From Zymoseptoria tritici IPO323 (taxonomy: Eukaryota > Ascomycota > Dothideomycetes > Mycosphaerellales > Mycosphaerellaceae), in NCBI RefSeq assembly GCF_000219625.1, contig NC_018218.1, positions 1,984,001-2,048,000 of the forward strand: DNA of 64,000 bases, written 5' to 3'. The notes under the pieces were generated by a model that worked only from the letters and a program-made list of their open reading frames with translations, had not been told where the DNA came from and did no database searches. Of the stretch, positions 45,611 to 57,422 are shown one piece after another. The position numbers were made by a program, and so were the translations under genes. How positions within the stretch are numbered: position 1 is the first letter of the stretch; each line of letters opens with the position of its first letter.

Positions 45611-46665
45611 GTCTCTCCTGCAATCCTCCTATATCAACCACCACATTGGCCCATCGAACTCGAATACCCATAGACGCCGCCCTCCGACGCACCCTCTCCT
45701 CATCACAACCCCGTCGCGCCGATTCTACCTCTTCCGATAAACCAAATCCTATTCTCGAAGAATGGAAACGCAAAAACCCCGGAGACGCAGCCGCAGGCAA
45801 AAGACCCTCCCTCCCCGCCGGCGGCCTCACGCCTCAAAGCGGTGACATCGCAGCCAGCTCCATCTTTGAAGACGAACGCCGGGCTCAGGAACAGAAAGAC
45901 GCAGAAGATGCCGAAGGTGCCGAAGGCGAGGAGGAACCCGGCGTGATGAAAGTCGGCGGAATTCGACGAAACTCGGAAATCATGGCCAGACTCCTCGATC
46001 CCAATCCCGCGGCGAGGGAGAAGTGGGAGAAGAAGATGGTGGTTCGGAGTCTCCGCAAGGGAGGGAGGTTGAACAAAGCGTTGTTCCTGAAGCGGACGGA
46101 GAGGGAGCACTTGTCGAAAAGTCACAATTTGAAGACATCCGTGAAGAAATTGGGGATGGTGGCGAGACAGATCGCGGGCAAGACTCTCGACGATGCGATT
46201 GTGCAGATGCGATTCAGCAAGAAGAAAGTCGCGATCGAGGTGTTGGAGCAACTGGAAAAAGCCCGCGACGAAGCCGTCGTGATGCGAGGAATGGGTCTCG
46301 GACTCGTGGGAGCGTCAAAGTCCGCAACAGATGAAGCAAACCCTGCGAAGGACGATAAATCTCTCGAAATCCAACTCAAAGACGGCAAACGGCATAAAAT
46401 CTCCGACCCCAGCGCCATCTATATCGACCAAGCGTGGGTTGGACGAGGGCCTTACGGTAAACTCCCCGACTATCGTGCGAGAGGAAGGGTGTTCATCATG
46501 CGGACACCCTGGACGAGTTTGAGTTTGGTGCTGAAGGAGGAGGCGACGCGCGTGCGAGAATTCGAGGAGAGGGAGGAGAAGAGGAAGAAGGCCGTGACGA
46601 GGAATGTGTGGAAGCATCTGCCAGATCGGCCGGTGCAGCTGCAGAGGCAGTGGTATAGTTGGTAG
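45611..46665 (+). CDS. MRPL22: Mitochondrial large ribosomal subunit protein uL22m (start exon not placed)
   Basis: The frame opens after a stop at 45598-45600 at a CCACAG acceptor (exon from 45611) and runs to TAG/TGG...TAG at 46665, about 350 residues. The early part is Arg/Ser-rich (RIPIDAALRRTLSSSQPRRADS), like a matrix-targeting sequence. The uL22 core is visible as SHNLKTSVKKLGMVARQIAGKTLDDAIVQMRFSKKKVAIEVLEQLEKARDEAV, followed by a WVGRGPYGKLPDYRARGR segment and a charged tail that ends WKHLPDRPVQLQRQWYSW, typical of fungal mitochondrial L22. No ATG occurs in frame before residue 100 or so, hence a start exon upstream is required. Confidence 0.82.
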
Positions 46666-47071
46666 ACGTTGAGGGCAGCGTGTGTTGGAAATGGCCGGCC
46701 ACATGGTGTACTATAGGACGGAATCATCAGGTCACAGATGACGTGAGCTTTGAACAGAAGAACGAAGGCGCCATCCAAGATGTGGTATCTCATTCACAAA
46801 ATCTTACAGCTGCACAAATCTTCGAACTCCTATGCGGTCGATATAGACAACCCAAAAGCCAGTTCTATCCAATCCTGACAGAAATGAAAACGTCTTCCCA
46901 CATGCCTCGCATAGCTTCATCTCCAACTCTTGCTCGGCAAAAGTCAATCGTGTCTGGAACACATTATCCAAATCGAGCTGCGTCCAAATCACATCCATTC
47001 CAAAAACGCCAGTGCCCCTGTTCTCCGCCATTCCAGCATCAAGCAAACCAAAAACGAAAGGAAAAACGCAA
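46666..47071. other. Convergent spacer, no gene seen
   Basis: Lies between the stop codons of uL22m and the convergent Flo11-like gene. The long + frame 46659-47534 is a shadow of the latter. Confidence 0.5.
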
Positions 47072-50000
47072 TTACGCAACATACTGCCTCCCCGCAATCA
47101 ACCCGGTTCCGGCCTGCGCCTCCATTGAACTCTTGCTCGACGACGACCCGCCAAATAACCCCGAAAAGAAGACTCTCAACCCACCCGACTTCTTCGCCGG
47201 AGCCAGAGGTGTCGCCTTCGGCGCTCGCACATACCCCGCCGGCATAGCAGACGAGCTCGTCGCTCGTATCGGTTTGGCTCCGATTGGACCTGAGGAGCGG
47301 AGGAAGTCGGCTAGATCGCCTGTTCCCGTGCCTGTCGCGCTGCCGTTTGCGCGGGCTTCGAGACCTGGGCGGGATTTATTTGTTGAGCCGACGGGGACGC
47401 TGGCTGTTCCGGTTTTCGGAGTGGTCGTGGCGAAGCGGGCGGGGATGGGTGCCGTGGTGGAGGGTGTGGCAGATGGACGACGACCGGAAGTGCCCGCGTC
47501 GGCGTCGAAGCTGTTGAGAGTGGGGAGGGCTTGATTAGAGGGCTTGCGGAGAGGGTTGCGTAGTGGTGGAGATGATGGCGGAGTGCCAATCGAGTTGGAG
47601 GCACGGCGATTTGCGGCCTGCACGTCCGGTTCGGTGTTGCGGAGGAATTCGATAAGGGACTCTTCCGGACGTTTGGCGGGTTTGGTAGGGAGAGCGGTGA
47701 GCAGAGCGTCGTCATCGTCGTCGTCCATCAGGTCGTCAAAGTCGATGGCGTAGGGGTCCTTGTTGCGGACGCGCTTCTTGGTGATGATGGGTGGGCTGCC
47801 ACTGCTGAGGGTTTGAGGTTGTCCACTGTGGGCGGGATGTTGGATCTGGTTGGCGTTGCTGCCTCCAATAAGGGCGGATTTTGAGTTGAAGGAGCTTTGT
47901 CCGCCGTTGGTGTATGAGGAGCTGCTATCGCCGAGCTTACGATCGGAGTTTGGCACCAAACTGTCGCCCCAGTCATTCATCTGCTCGGAATCCAAGGTGG
48001 TTCTAAACGGCGCCAAACTGCGGGAGATGTGGCGAGCGCGGTTCTCCTCGGTGATGTTCGTGCCATTGGGACCACTGCGGATGAAGTCAATCAGTTCAGC
48101 ACTTCCATCTGATGTCGAGACTGCAGATCTCGGCTGCAGATTCGGTCTTGATTGAGACCTCTCTGCCGGCATGGGTGGCATAGGAGGTGCGCCTGAGATT
48201 CGCTTGACGGATCGATTGAGACTTCTCAATGAGGCCCCACCCGGAGATGTCGAACGCTGAGTGCTAGAATTGCCCGTGCTTGCACGATTCAAGAGCGACG
48301 TCGTCGACATGTTGCTGGCAAGGATGGGCACGATTTCTGGCTCTTTCGAAGGTCCAGTCGAACGAATCCAATCGGCAAAGTCTCTCGTGGACTCAGTCAC
48401 GACCTGCGGTTCACGAGCCATCAAACCACTTTTTCTGTGTACGCTTGTATTTCTGGCGACAGGTCGGCTGATGGATCGCCGTTTCGTGTCTTTGCTTGTG
48501 CGGGAATATTCGGACGCATCACCCGCTGAGACCTGACTAGCTGCGGTCGCATGCTTGCTCTTTTGACTGCGTCCAGTGCGAGAGTCTTCTTGGGTTTCTT
48601 CGGGTTGCTCTGCCGCCGAGATGGTCTTGACTAATCTCGGGTATGGGACTGCAGCGACTGAGGACTGTAGATGAATTAGTATCGACATGTCGGAAAGTCG
48701 TCTTCAATCAAACTCACTGGGCCATCCCTGACGTTCTCTGGAGTCAGCGTGTACTTGACGGTGTCGCCACCTTGCACAAACATCTCAAAGTCCTCTGGTC
48801 CCTTGATGTTGGCGCTGGTGAGGGGATATGGGCCACTTTCCTTCTTCTTCAACGATGACAGATTCTGCATGCTGGGCTTCTTTTGAATGGCCCCATCAGC
48901 GGCATCGACGTAAGGAGACTTTCTCATCGGGGACGACGAATCGGCATTCGGCGAGATCGGAGAGACTTTGAAGGGCGTCGGCTGTTCAGTCGGAACCTGC
49001 ACTCGAGGGCCATTGGCGCCGACAACGGACTCCACCGCGGGAGTTGGCTGTTGCATATCCAGTTGGGATCGTGTCGCAAGCGCACGCTTGTGCAAGAAGT
49101 CCTCAGGCGTCGTCGTACTGACTTGCGCCTCGTTTAAGTGGCTCTCCCGACGGATTAGCGAAGGGGCATCCGAAGCAAGGACAATGCGACTCCTGCGCGA
49201 CGTCAAACTATCTCCCCTTACCGGAAACTCCACGACAGTCTCATCGCGCGGCGTTGCGACCGCACTGTCCGACGTCCTCGCGACTCCAATACCACCCACG
49301 CCCTCCCGCTCTGCATCAGGAAGGTCGGTCGACAAGTGTCGTGGTTTAGCGATTGGTTTCTGCATGGGGGTACCGTCGTCGAGCGCGAAGCTATCTTTGC
49401 TGCCGGACGGTGTGTGTGTCGATGATGGTGTGTGCGACTGGTTACGCACCAAGGTGATGGGAGTCGGCGGTGGACTCATCGAGACCCTTCTGGACATCAT
49501 GATACGGCCATCCTTGGAACCATCCTCGCCATCGTTCGCATTCTTGGCCATTGGAGAGACCGGTCTAGACGTGCCATCCTGACGTTTGACCTTGGCGAAT
49601 AAAGCTTCCCAAGCTTGCTCGTTGTCCTTGACGGTCTTCGACCCGTCGGTATCGGATGTCTTCTCGCCAGAGGTTGTTCCTGCGACAAGAGCCACAGCAC
49701 CAGCAGCAACAGCTGAAGCGGCCGCAACAGCACCACCAATTATACCCTTGTTGGCGCTCTCTTTCTCGAGCTTCTCCTTCTCGGCTGGTTCTACCGGTGA
49801 ATCGATTTGGGTTTGCTCTTTCTCAGGCCTCACCTGCTCCGCCGATTCCTCCAAAAGCTCCTCCCGAGTCTCTGCTTTCTGGGCCTTCTCCTGCTCAGCT
49901 GGTTCGACCAAAGACTCGCCTTGTGTGTCCTCTTTCTCAAGCTTCTGAGCGGGTACCCCCACGACCTCATTCCGATACAAGTATCTCAGCGATGCCTCGT

Positions 50001-52308
50001 CAGAGGTCGACTTCGCAGCGAGCGACCTTCTTTTGTAAACCGCCATCTCATCGGCATTGAGCTTCTGCTGATCCCGAGCGTCTTCAACAACTTCGACCTC
50101 GTCCGGAAGGAATGCTCCCGGCATTGCAAGCACCAGTTCATCCATAGCGGCCGACCTGCTGGAAGTCGGTACTGACGATGACCGCATCCGTTGCAGAACT
50201 GGCTTGACTGGCTTCTGGACCTTCTCTGGCTGCGCTCGAGGCTGAAACTGTGCTTGGGTGGGCGTTTTTAGAAAATCCTGATCCAGCGCCTCGGACTCTT
50301 CCGCTTCTCGAGCCGCATTTGTGGGCTGCGCAATGGTATCGTCCTGGCTTGTTCTTGTATTTTCGGGCAGCTTCGGCTCTGGTGTAGAATCTGTGTGTTG
50401 AATCGACTCGGGATCTGACAGCTCTTCTGTACGCGCTATCGTCGCCGCTTCAGTGTGTGTGCTCATCCTGGAGACTGCCTGTGCCCTCGCCTCGGAGTCT
50501 CGGGATAAATGTCTGTCCTGACCCACCCTGGAATTCTGTGCCATCTCTGTCTCTTGCGCCAGCACTGAGTTGGTCACTGAGTAGGTCACCGAGCGAGCGT
50601 CGTCCTCTGCAACAGCCACTCTCGAACTACTCGTCTCTTCATTGTTGTTTACCACGTCGGCGTCCGTGACTGCCACAACATTGCGTTCCAGAGGCGCGAA
50701 ACCACCAGACCAGCTACCGCGTCGTTTACGAAATTGCCTCGGTGTCGTTTGCTCGATCTCCGGTCCAGCATCAGGGTCTCTCGCAAGACCTGGTATCTCA
50801 ATCTCGTCAATGTCGCGCTTGTCGTTCTCCGGCAATGGTAGAGGTATATTCGAGGCTATAACGTGTTCGGGATGTTCGTCTTCGACTTCGGGGATCTCGC
50901 TGGCGTCGTCATCGACATCTTCATCTTCAGTTTGAGCGTCCGACATGTCTTGTGTATCCCTTGTCGCCGCGCTGATGGCCGAAGCTCTGCGGGAGTCCTC
51001 CACAGCTGATACAAAGTCGCCTGTCACGCCGGAGCTTGCCCGTGGGACAACGAGAGCCGAAGCGCCCTCCATCGAATGGAGCTCGCGACTGGAGCGGTGC
51101 GAGAAGTTGGGGACCGGGGTTTGTGGAGGGAGAGACGGGGCGGGACTGATCGGAGGGGTGAGCTCGGCGGTGGTGGGAGCGGTCACGGCAGCAGCACTAC
51201 CAAGAGGAGCGGCGGCGGCGGAGGTATCGGTAGTGATGGTGGGCGCACTCGAGGCATTGAGGCGGGCGGCCTTGCGCCACGTGCGCCAGAGTCGTCCGAG
51301 CGTCGAGTTCAGTGCGACCTTTTCCATGTCGAAATCCTCGACCGTCGTCTCGCCGCCCGGTGCCGATGTGACATTGCCGGGGTGCGATACAGGATGCAGG
51401 GATGTGCGCATGTGTCGGGATTGCCGTCGGGCTCGCAACGCTGCGGCGTGGCCAGCCGCCTTCAACACCTGCTCGGCCACGTATTCCACCACTGAGGTCA
51501 GGAAAATGGCCGCCGCCCACGATACCAGACCCGTGGACTGAGAAAACCGGCGGTCGCTGCCGGCGAAGAGGGCATCTTCGCGCACATAACGCTCCTCGTC
51601 GTCGTCCTCCATCTCGCCTAATCGGATGTACACCATGACCCGCAGCCGGGTTCGCTTCCACACCAGCTCCGTGTCCCATGTTCGACTATGCTCCGACTTG
51701 GATTGCCGCATATTCATCTCCGTCTCCTCCTCATCGCCTCCCGCGAGCAGTTCTTGCAGTTCCTCTTCGGCGCTGGCAATGGCCTCACTCGCCAGCCGCG
51801 ACTTGAGCACCTCCACCACCGCCGGCCGCAGTGCTGTCAGAGTCGTCGACTTTGCATGAGAAAGTATGGAAAAGAGCAGGTTATCCAGAAACGCATTGAT
51901 CAAGGTCAATGCGGCGGCCGAGAATTCCATCTCTCCTCGGCCAATCTTGGACGTGCTCGTTGCCGGCACATCATCCTCCTCGTCTTCGCTGAAATGTCGC
52001 TTCGCATCGCTGACCACCTGTGATGCTCCGAACCCGGCAACATATGCCGGCGCTGGATGGACATTGGCCGGATTACTCGGTGCATTTTCCGCCCACCGGG
52101 AGTTGCTCTTGCTCGAAGCGACCGAGGAACCGCTCTGTTTGCGCGGCATGGTGGGTGATGGGTCGTGGCTCACGTCGCTCGCATCGTGGCGTGAAGAACC
52201 TCCGTTCGCGGATCGTGGAATGGGAAAGTCGGTCCAGAGAGGGGTGCGTGGCGGTTGTGCTTCGTTGTTCAGCGGAGGCTGGTATTGGATGTGCTGGACG
52301 ACGGCCAT
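47072..52308 (-). CDS. Large disordered protein of the fungal Flo11-like annotation group
   Basis: Exon 52308-48718 and exon 48664-47072 flank a 53-nt intron; joining reads VRDGP then SSVAAVPYPRLVKTIS and gives 1,727 residues. The N-terminal 250 residues are folded-looking: EFSAAALTLINAFLDNLLFSILSHAKSTTL and LRPAVVEVLKSRLASEAIASAEEELQELL resemble a histone-fold-like helical domain, with VSWAAAIFLTSVVEYVAEQVLKAAG later. The rest is disordered, with an Ala-rich hydrophobic stretch (GIIGGAVAAASAVAAGAVALVAG) that could be a membrane segment. The last 430 residues contain four copies of a short motif ending FLR..GP. Automated annotations of such proteins often say Flo11 or flocculation protein; no signal peptide or GPI signal is present here, so cell-surface function is doubtful. 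Confidence 0.8.
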
Positions 52309-54335
52309 TATTGGGGAGGCCTGAATGCGATGGGGTCTTTTAGGGCGAGAGCGGCTGGGGGGCCAACGACCGTTGGCCGGCTCTCGCTAGGACGAAAAGG
52401 CCAATTGCACCGCTCGATCGGATGGTAGAGTGTCTCCGATATGCTATGCTGTACTGTGTAAAGTGAAGTAACACAAAGCTCCGACGACGACGTTGTTTCA
52501 ACAGACTTGCATTTGAGAAGGAACGATTGACGACCAGGACCCATCCCCTACGATTTGCGAGTAAACTTCGAGAAGCATACCTTTATTAGGAAGCTACCTT
52601 GGCCCATTACTCGTAAAAGGGACAACTCCGCCCACGCGCCGTTCTTTTCCTACGACCACCGGATCGTGCAAAGCATCAACACGCACTATAATCCGAGTGG
52701 AGGACGCATGGTCGATCAGCACGCTTGCGAGTTGTACGTCTTTCGCAGAGGATGTTGTGTGGACAATGGTTCCCGAGGTGTCGCTTCGAAAGGATGGTAC
52801 GAGTGAGCATAGTCGGTACGGTAAGGTACTGTTCGCCGAAAGCTGCACAATGTCTTGCATGACCAGACCAGTCCTGCTACTCTACGCACCTCTACCTACC
52901 GTTCCCTTCATCAGCGACGATTGTGAGAAGAATGAACCTAAGCCTTGGACAATCTGAGTAGCCACTAGCACGATCTCATGATTCTCTCATCAATCGCCTC
53001 ACCAACCCCGCCAATCACAAATACCGTTTTGACCGTTGAGAACTGACAAGAGCTGCTGCGTCCTCTTCAAGACACCCAGATTTTGGGCACCGCATAAGGT
53101 ATACCACGATCGGGTAATGTACCTGGCGACCTGGAAGTCACGAAGGCACATCTCAATAAATATCATTCATCGTTAAGGAATTCTCCAAACCCGTCGCACA
53201 AGATTCGATTGAAGCTGTCCCTCACACCTGTTTCTAGATGCAGGGGTACCGCAGCTCCCCACATTCTCCTTTTGCGCATTACCTACCTTAGCGGAATGAT
53301 GTGCTGCTGGGATGTTACCTTAGGGTTGGGTTGACCCGATTTGCAAGATCCCCTGAAAGTGGAGGCCTGGACTTGGACTTCTCCTCCCGTCGTTTGCTGT
53401 GACTGCCGAAGCTGATGAAGACATCGCGTCCCATCCTGCTGTGCCTATCAGCTGATTTGTGCTGATGGAGAGCTCTCGAATGCCGTGGCCCAAAGCGACC
53501 ACAATGGAACGAGCGCACGAAAGGGCTCCCGTCGCTCGCGCGAAAGAAAACATTCTCCGGATGCGTTGAGACGGCGAGCTCTTCAAGCATGCCCACAAAG
53601 CTCATCACCAAATCCTGCCATCGAGCTTCTCGCGCAGCAACCAGGCACAGACTGTACGCGAGGCAAACTATAACAATCAGCCTCCATCGGACAGCCCGCT
53701 TTCTCCAGGTTGTTTCTGAGACAAACATGCGCCATGTCTCACGCCTAACTTGTCAGCCACGTGCGGCCTGTGCCTCTTCTGGAGAAATGTCAGGCTCTCG
53801 ACGGACACCGTGAGACTCGATATATTGGCTTCGCAGAGTGGGCCGTCTTGTGCTTTCATCGAGATCGCACTGCGTGATCTGCATTTCCCAACTCTGCGGA
53901 AGTATGGAAAAATCCAGCTACTGCTCAAGGCGCCCTTGCAGACGTTGATAGTCCGTCTGAGGCGTATCAACGCATACTTTTATGCTGCACTTGGACTTTT
54001 GTGTCCTGACTGTCGCATACAAGATCAAGCTAAGAGCTCTCGCAGTGGCACCCAATGGGTCGGGTAGAAGGAAAAGCTGCTGAACTGATGAAGCTCCAGC
54101 TCCCCTCTCCTGCCGCTATGTCATACTACAAGGTGACAGTAACGACGTCCTCCCCAAGAAGTCCAGCTCGTCTTCACGGAACGCAGTTGGATTTTGGACT
54201 CGCATAATTCCAGCTGGGATTGTTACAGTACTCCGCACATTCATTGAAGTCATATAGCCTGACCACAAAGTTCACTCGACAATCTATTGTAGCCAAACTA
54301 GCTGACACAACAACACTACTCAACATCTCACCAGA
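52309..54335. other. Two-kilobase intergenic region, no gene recognised
   Basis: Short frames only. Contains scattered TACCTTAG-like motifs near 53285-53330, similar to the palindrome half-sites upstream of MBF1. No tRNA or repeat structure was recognised. Confidence 0.4.
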
Positions 54336-55616
54336 ATGTCCTTCGCCGAGCTTTCCTCCCAAGCCCTCAAACCTCAACCTTTCAAAGCCCAAGTCTCCGA
54401 CGAGGACCTTTCCGACTTCCAGCAACTCCTCAGACACTCCAAAATTGGACCCAAAACCTACGAGAACCAAACCGCCGACGTACTTCATCCACTTTGGCAT
54501 CTCTCGCCAATGGCTTAGCGACGCCCAACAAGAATGGGCATCCTCCTACGATTGGCGGAAGACCGAAGCGCGGATCAACAGCCACCCCAACTTCACCGTT
54601 CCGATCGTGGACAAGAATGAGGACGGTCACGGAACCGGCTTTGTGTTCGACATCCACTTCATCGCCTTGTTCTCCAACAAAATCGGATGCCGCTCCTCTC
54701 CTCCTTCTCCACGACTGGCCGGGCAGCTTTCTGGAATTTCTCGGCGCGCTGGACGTCCTGAAATCGAGGTACACACACCCGAAACCCTTCCCTTTCACGT
54801 CATTGTGCCCTCTCTCCCGGGCTACGGATACTCTTCTGGCCCGCCTCTCGATCGAGACTTCACCACCGAAGGCATGGCTCTTCTAATGAACAAACTGATG
54901 GTCGGCCTGGGTTTCGGGAACGGCTACGTTTCTCAAGGAGGCGACATCGGATCATTCATCTCCCGCGCAGTTGGGCATCAAGTGTCCGGAGTGCAAAGCG
55001 GTGCATTTGCACTTGTGCATCGGACAGCAGGGCGAATTGGAAGGACTGACGGACAAGGAGAAGAAGGGCATGGAGAGGTATGGCAATTTCGACACGCTGG
55101 GAAATGCTTATGCGAGGGAACATGGCACTCGACCGTCGACGATCGGACTGGTATTGTCCGCGTCGCCAATCTCCTTGTTGGCCTGGGTAGGCGAGAAGTA
55201 AGCCATTACCTCTCCTCTTTTCTTACTCACTATACTACGATGCCAGATTCCTCCCATGGTCCGACACCTCCCCGTCCACCACCGAGATCCTCGACTCCGT
55301 GACTCTCTACTGGTTTACCCAGTCCTTCCCGCGAGCCATCTACCCCTACCGTCAATTCTTTGGCGCGAACCCGACACTCTTCCACAACGATCTACAGTAC
55401 TACATCCAAAAGCCGCTAGGCTACCCTTGCCACCCGCAGGAATTGGCGCCTGTACCGAGGAAATGGGTCGCGGAAACGGGGAACTTGGTGTGGTATCGGG
55501 AACATGAGAGTGGAGGACATTTTGCTGCAATGGAGAAGCCGGAAACGTTTGTCAAGGATATCGAGGAGTTTGTGAAGGAGGTGTGGCCCGAGGCGAGGAA
55601 GAGGGATTGCAATTGA
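54336..55616 (+). pseudogene. Epoxide hydrolase (EHN plus alpha/beta hydrolase) with four frame breaks
   Basis: Reading the pieces in order restores a microsomal-type epoxide hydrolase. An EHN domain (MSFAELSSQALKPQPFKAQVSDEDL ... KTYENQTAD, then ISRQWLSDAQQEWASSYDWRKTEARINSHPNFTVPI) precedes the hydrolase fold: PLLLLHDWPGSFLEFLGALD, HVIVPSLPGYGYSSGPPLD, the nucleophile motif GGDIGS, and the catalytic His in SGGHFAAMEKPE. The reading frame changes near 54472, 54675, 54770 and 54970, each by one base, and none can be an intron. A genuine 50-nt intron (about 55199-55247) remains after WVGEK. The oxyanion motif normally HGxP reads HDWP. I conclude a decayed gene, unless the assembly has local indels. 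Confidence 0.75.
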
Positions 55617-55862
55617 TGAGACTTTCTCTCCGTCCTGATGTGAACTGTTTGTGATCAGTCTCTGTATAAGCGACCTTACCTGTCCCAGGTCCCAGATACA
55701 TTCATGTCTCAGAGCCATGATGAGGGACGAAGGACGCATGTGTTTTGATTCATGAACTTTCGTGGCTGTCGCTAAAGTACTCCTATCAATCGACGACAGT
55801 ATCCTGCGCCTGCCTTTCCGCCACCTACTCCTCCCTTTGAGATCTCCTCCGAATTGGGCCTC

Positions 55863-56963
55863 TTAATTATTCACTACAGCCCACATCCAGTCCGTATCCT
55901 CAAAGTCCATCCAATGGAAGTCAGGATCTGGACGGTAGTACCATGCCCATACGTAGGGATGCATGCAGTGGTCTGCAAATTCCGAGAATGTCACCACGCG
56001 TGGCTGCTGCTCGATGCTGATATCCTTCGGGACAGTCATTGTATCGTGTCTGTCTCTGATCGGAAAACGATACTCCTTTGTCTCGTCCATCGCTGCCGGT
56101 CCCGTCACAACGTTCAGAGCAAGCATTCTAACCGCTCGCCCGAACCTCGCAAGCTGCTGATAAGTAGGTACTGGCGCATTGCCTCGAACCTGAGATGAGC
56201 CTTCGTCCAAGGGTAGCAATAGATACGCGGTCGTGTGTCTCTGCCAATCATTGTCCCCCGGTTGATCGAAGGTCCACAGACCATGTATGATCCGTATCTG
56301 GAGCCCGAAGTCCTTCAGCAGCACCTTTGACATGGTTGTCCCGAGGAGTCCGTTACTGCTCCGATGAGCAGCGCGAGCCGTTCGACGCTTCCATGCCTTC
56401 TGCGAGCTATGGCAAGCGTCGCGAAACTCACAGATGTAACTGTGGAGTACATCACGCGGGCCGTGCTCTTTGAGCTCCTGCAAGCGCTCCTTAACTTTAA
56501 CACCTTGTCTTGCAATATGTTCCTGCGAATGAGTGAAGTTTCGTCGCCCTTGAGTCTCGCACAGCCGATCTTCTTCGGAGTACTCGAAATCACCGGCTTC
56601 CTGCATATCGTGGTACACTTGATGCCTTTCGCGCGGACTGGGATCATCGATGTGATCGTATTTGTGGCAGTCTCCCTCGGCACATCTCTGTTCCTGAGCC
56701 CATGCTTTGCGCTCTCGTTCGCTCTCATCTTCAAGAAGGTGCTGCTCCACCTGCTCAAGCAACTCGGGAGGAAGTGTCGTGATGGCCTTTTCACTGGACC
56801 CAAATCGGTTACAGAGGCGAAGAGTCTCGATGGCCGGGCGTAAGGTGATGTAGGCTGACAAATGCCCACCTAGCGTGGCGATGTCGACAGGTAGCGCCCA
56901 AGCTTGCTCGACCACTGGCGTGGGAGGTACGTATGGTGAGGAAGACCTCTCTGGTGAAGACAT
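55863..56963 (-). CDS. Uncharacterised F-box-like protein, paralogue 1
   Basis: A single exon of 366 residues. The N-terminal VEQAWALPVDIATLGGHLSAY and the segment TLRLCNRFGSSEKAITTLPPELLEQVEQHLLEDE are shared almost word for word with the gene at 58835-59947. The L-P-x-E-L-x-x-x-V-E-x-x-L-L pattern resembles the first helix of an F-box. Further shared blocks are KDFGLQIRIIHGLWT, YLLLPL ... RGNAP, LARFGRAVRML, PRVVTFSEFAD and the C-terminal DTDWMWAVVNN. Several Cys/His are conserved between the two (CxEGxC near residue 92-97). No signal peptide or membrane segment. Function unknown; a lineage-restricted family is likely. Confidence 0.7.
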   Translation of the reverse strand: MSSPERSSSPYVPPTPVVEQAWALPVDIATLGGHLSAYITLRPAIETLRLCNRFGSSEKAITTLPPELLEQVEQHLLEDESERERKAWAQEQRCAEGDCHKYDHIDDPSPRERHQVYHDMQEAGDFEYSEEDRLCETQGRRNFTHSQEHIARQGVKVKERLQELKEHGPRDVLHSYICEFRDACHSSQKAWKRRTARAAHRSSNGLLGTTMSKVLLKDFGLQIRIIHGLWTFDQPGDNDWQRHTTAYLLLPLDEGSSQVRGNAPVPTYQQLARFGRAVRMLALNVVTGPAAMDETKEYRFPIRDRHDTMTVPKDISIEQQPRVVTFSEFADHCMHPYVWAWYYRPDPDFHWMDFEDTDWMWAVVNN

Positions 56964-57422
56964 GTCTGGTGTGCGAGGTGTGTATTCCCGGTGTGCGGAA
57001 TAGCTGGTCGAAGGGTGAGGGCGATGAAGGGCAAGGTTGGGGAATGTGGGAGGCGCGGTGACGATTGATCAAGTGAGAAACGCTCGTCGATGCCAGAGTG
57101 GAGCGAGTAGAGGTCGTCGGTGTTCCGCGACGTGAGCATGTAGATGTCTCGAGGTTAGCGTAGCAAAGTCTCGTGCGCTGCTGGTCGTCGCGATGGATGG
57201 AGAGCAGGATGGAAAGATTTGGGGGAAGGACCGCGCAAGCCTCCTCACTCCAGCTTCTTTCCACTTCTCACTTTTACTTCTCTACCGTACCTACCAAAGC
57301 AGTGAGGAGCTTGAATGACATTCTTCGGGATCCGCAGACACTTCAAAGGACAGTGATCTTATACTTTACGAACTGTCGTGAGTGACTCCACCAACAACAC
57401 CATACTCCCACGCTTCGAAAAT
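56964..57422. other. Intergenic, no gene seen
   Basis: Promoter region of paralogue 1 and tail of the metalloprotease gene. Confidence 0.45.

Noticed and set aside
46659..47534. 291-codon + frame
   Set aside because: Opposite the last exon of the large Flo11-like gene.
54220..55302. 360-codon + frame taken alone as a gene
   Set aside because: Only parts of it carry epoxide hydrolase motifs; others are in different frames, so it is a mixture of true and shifted sequence.
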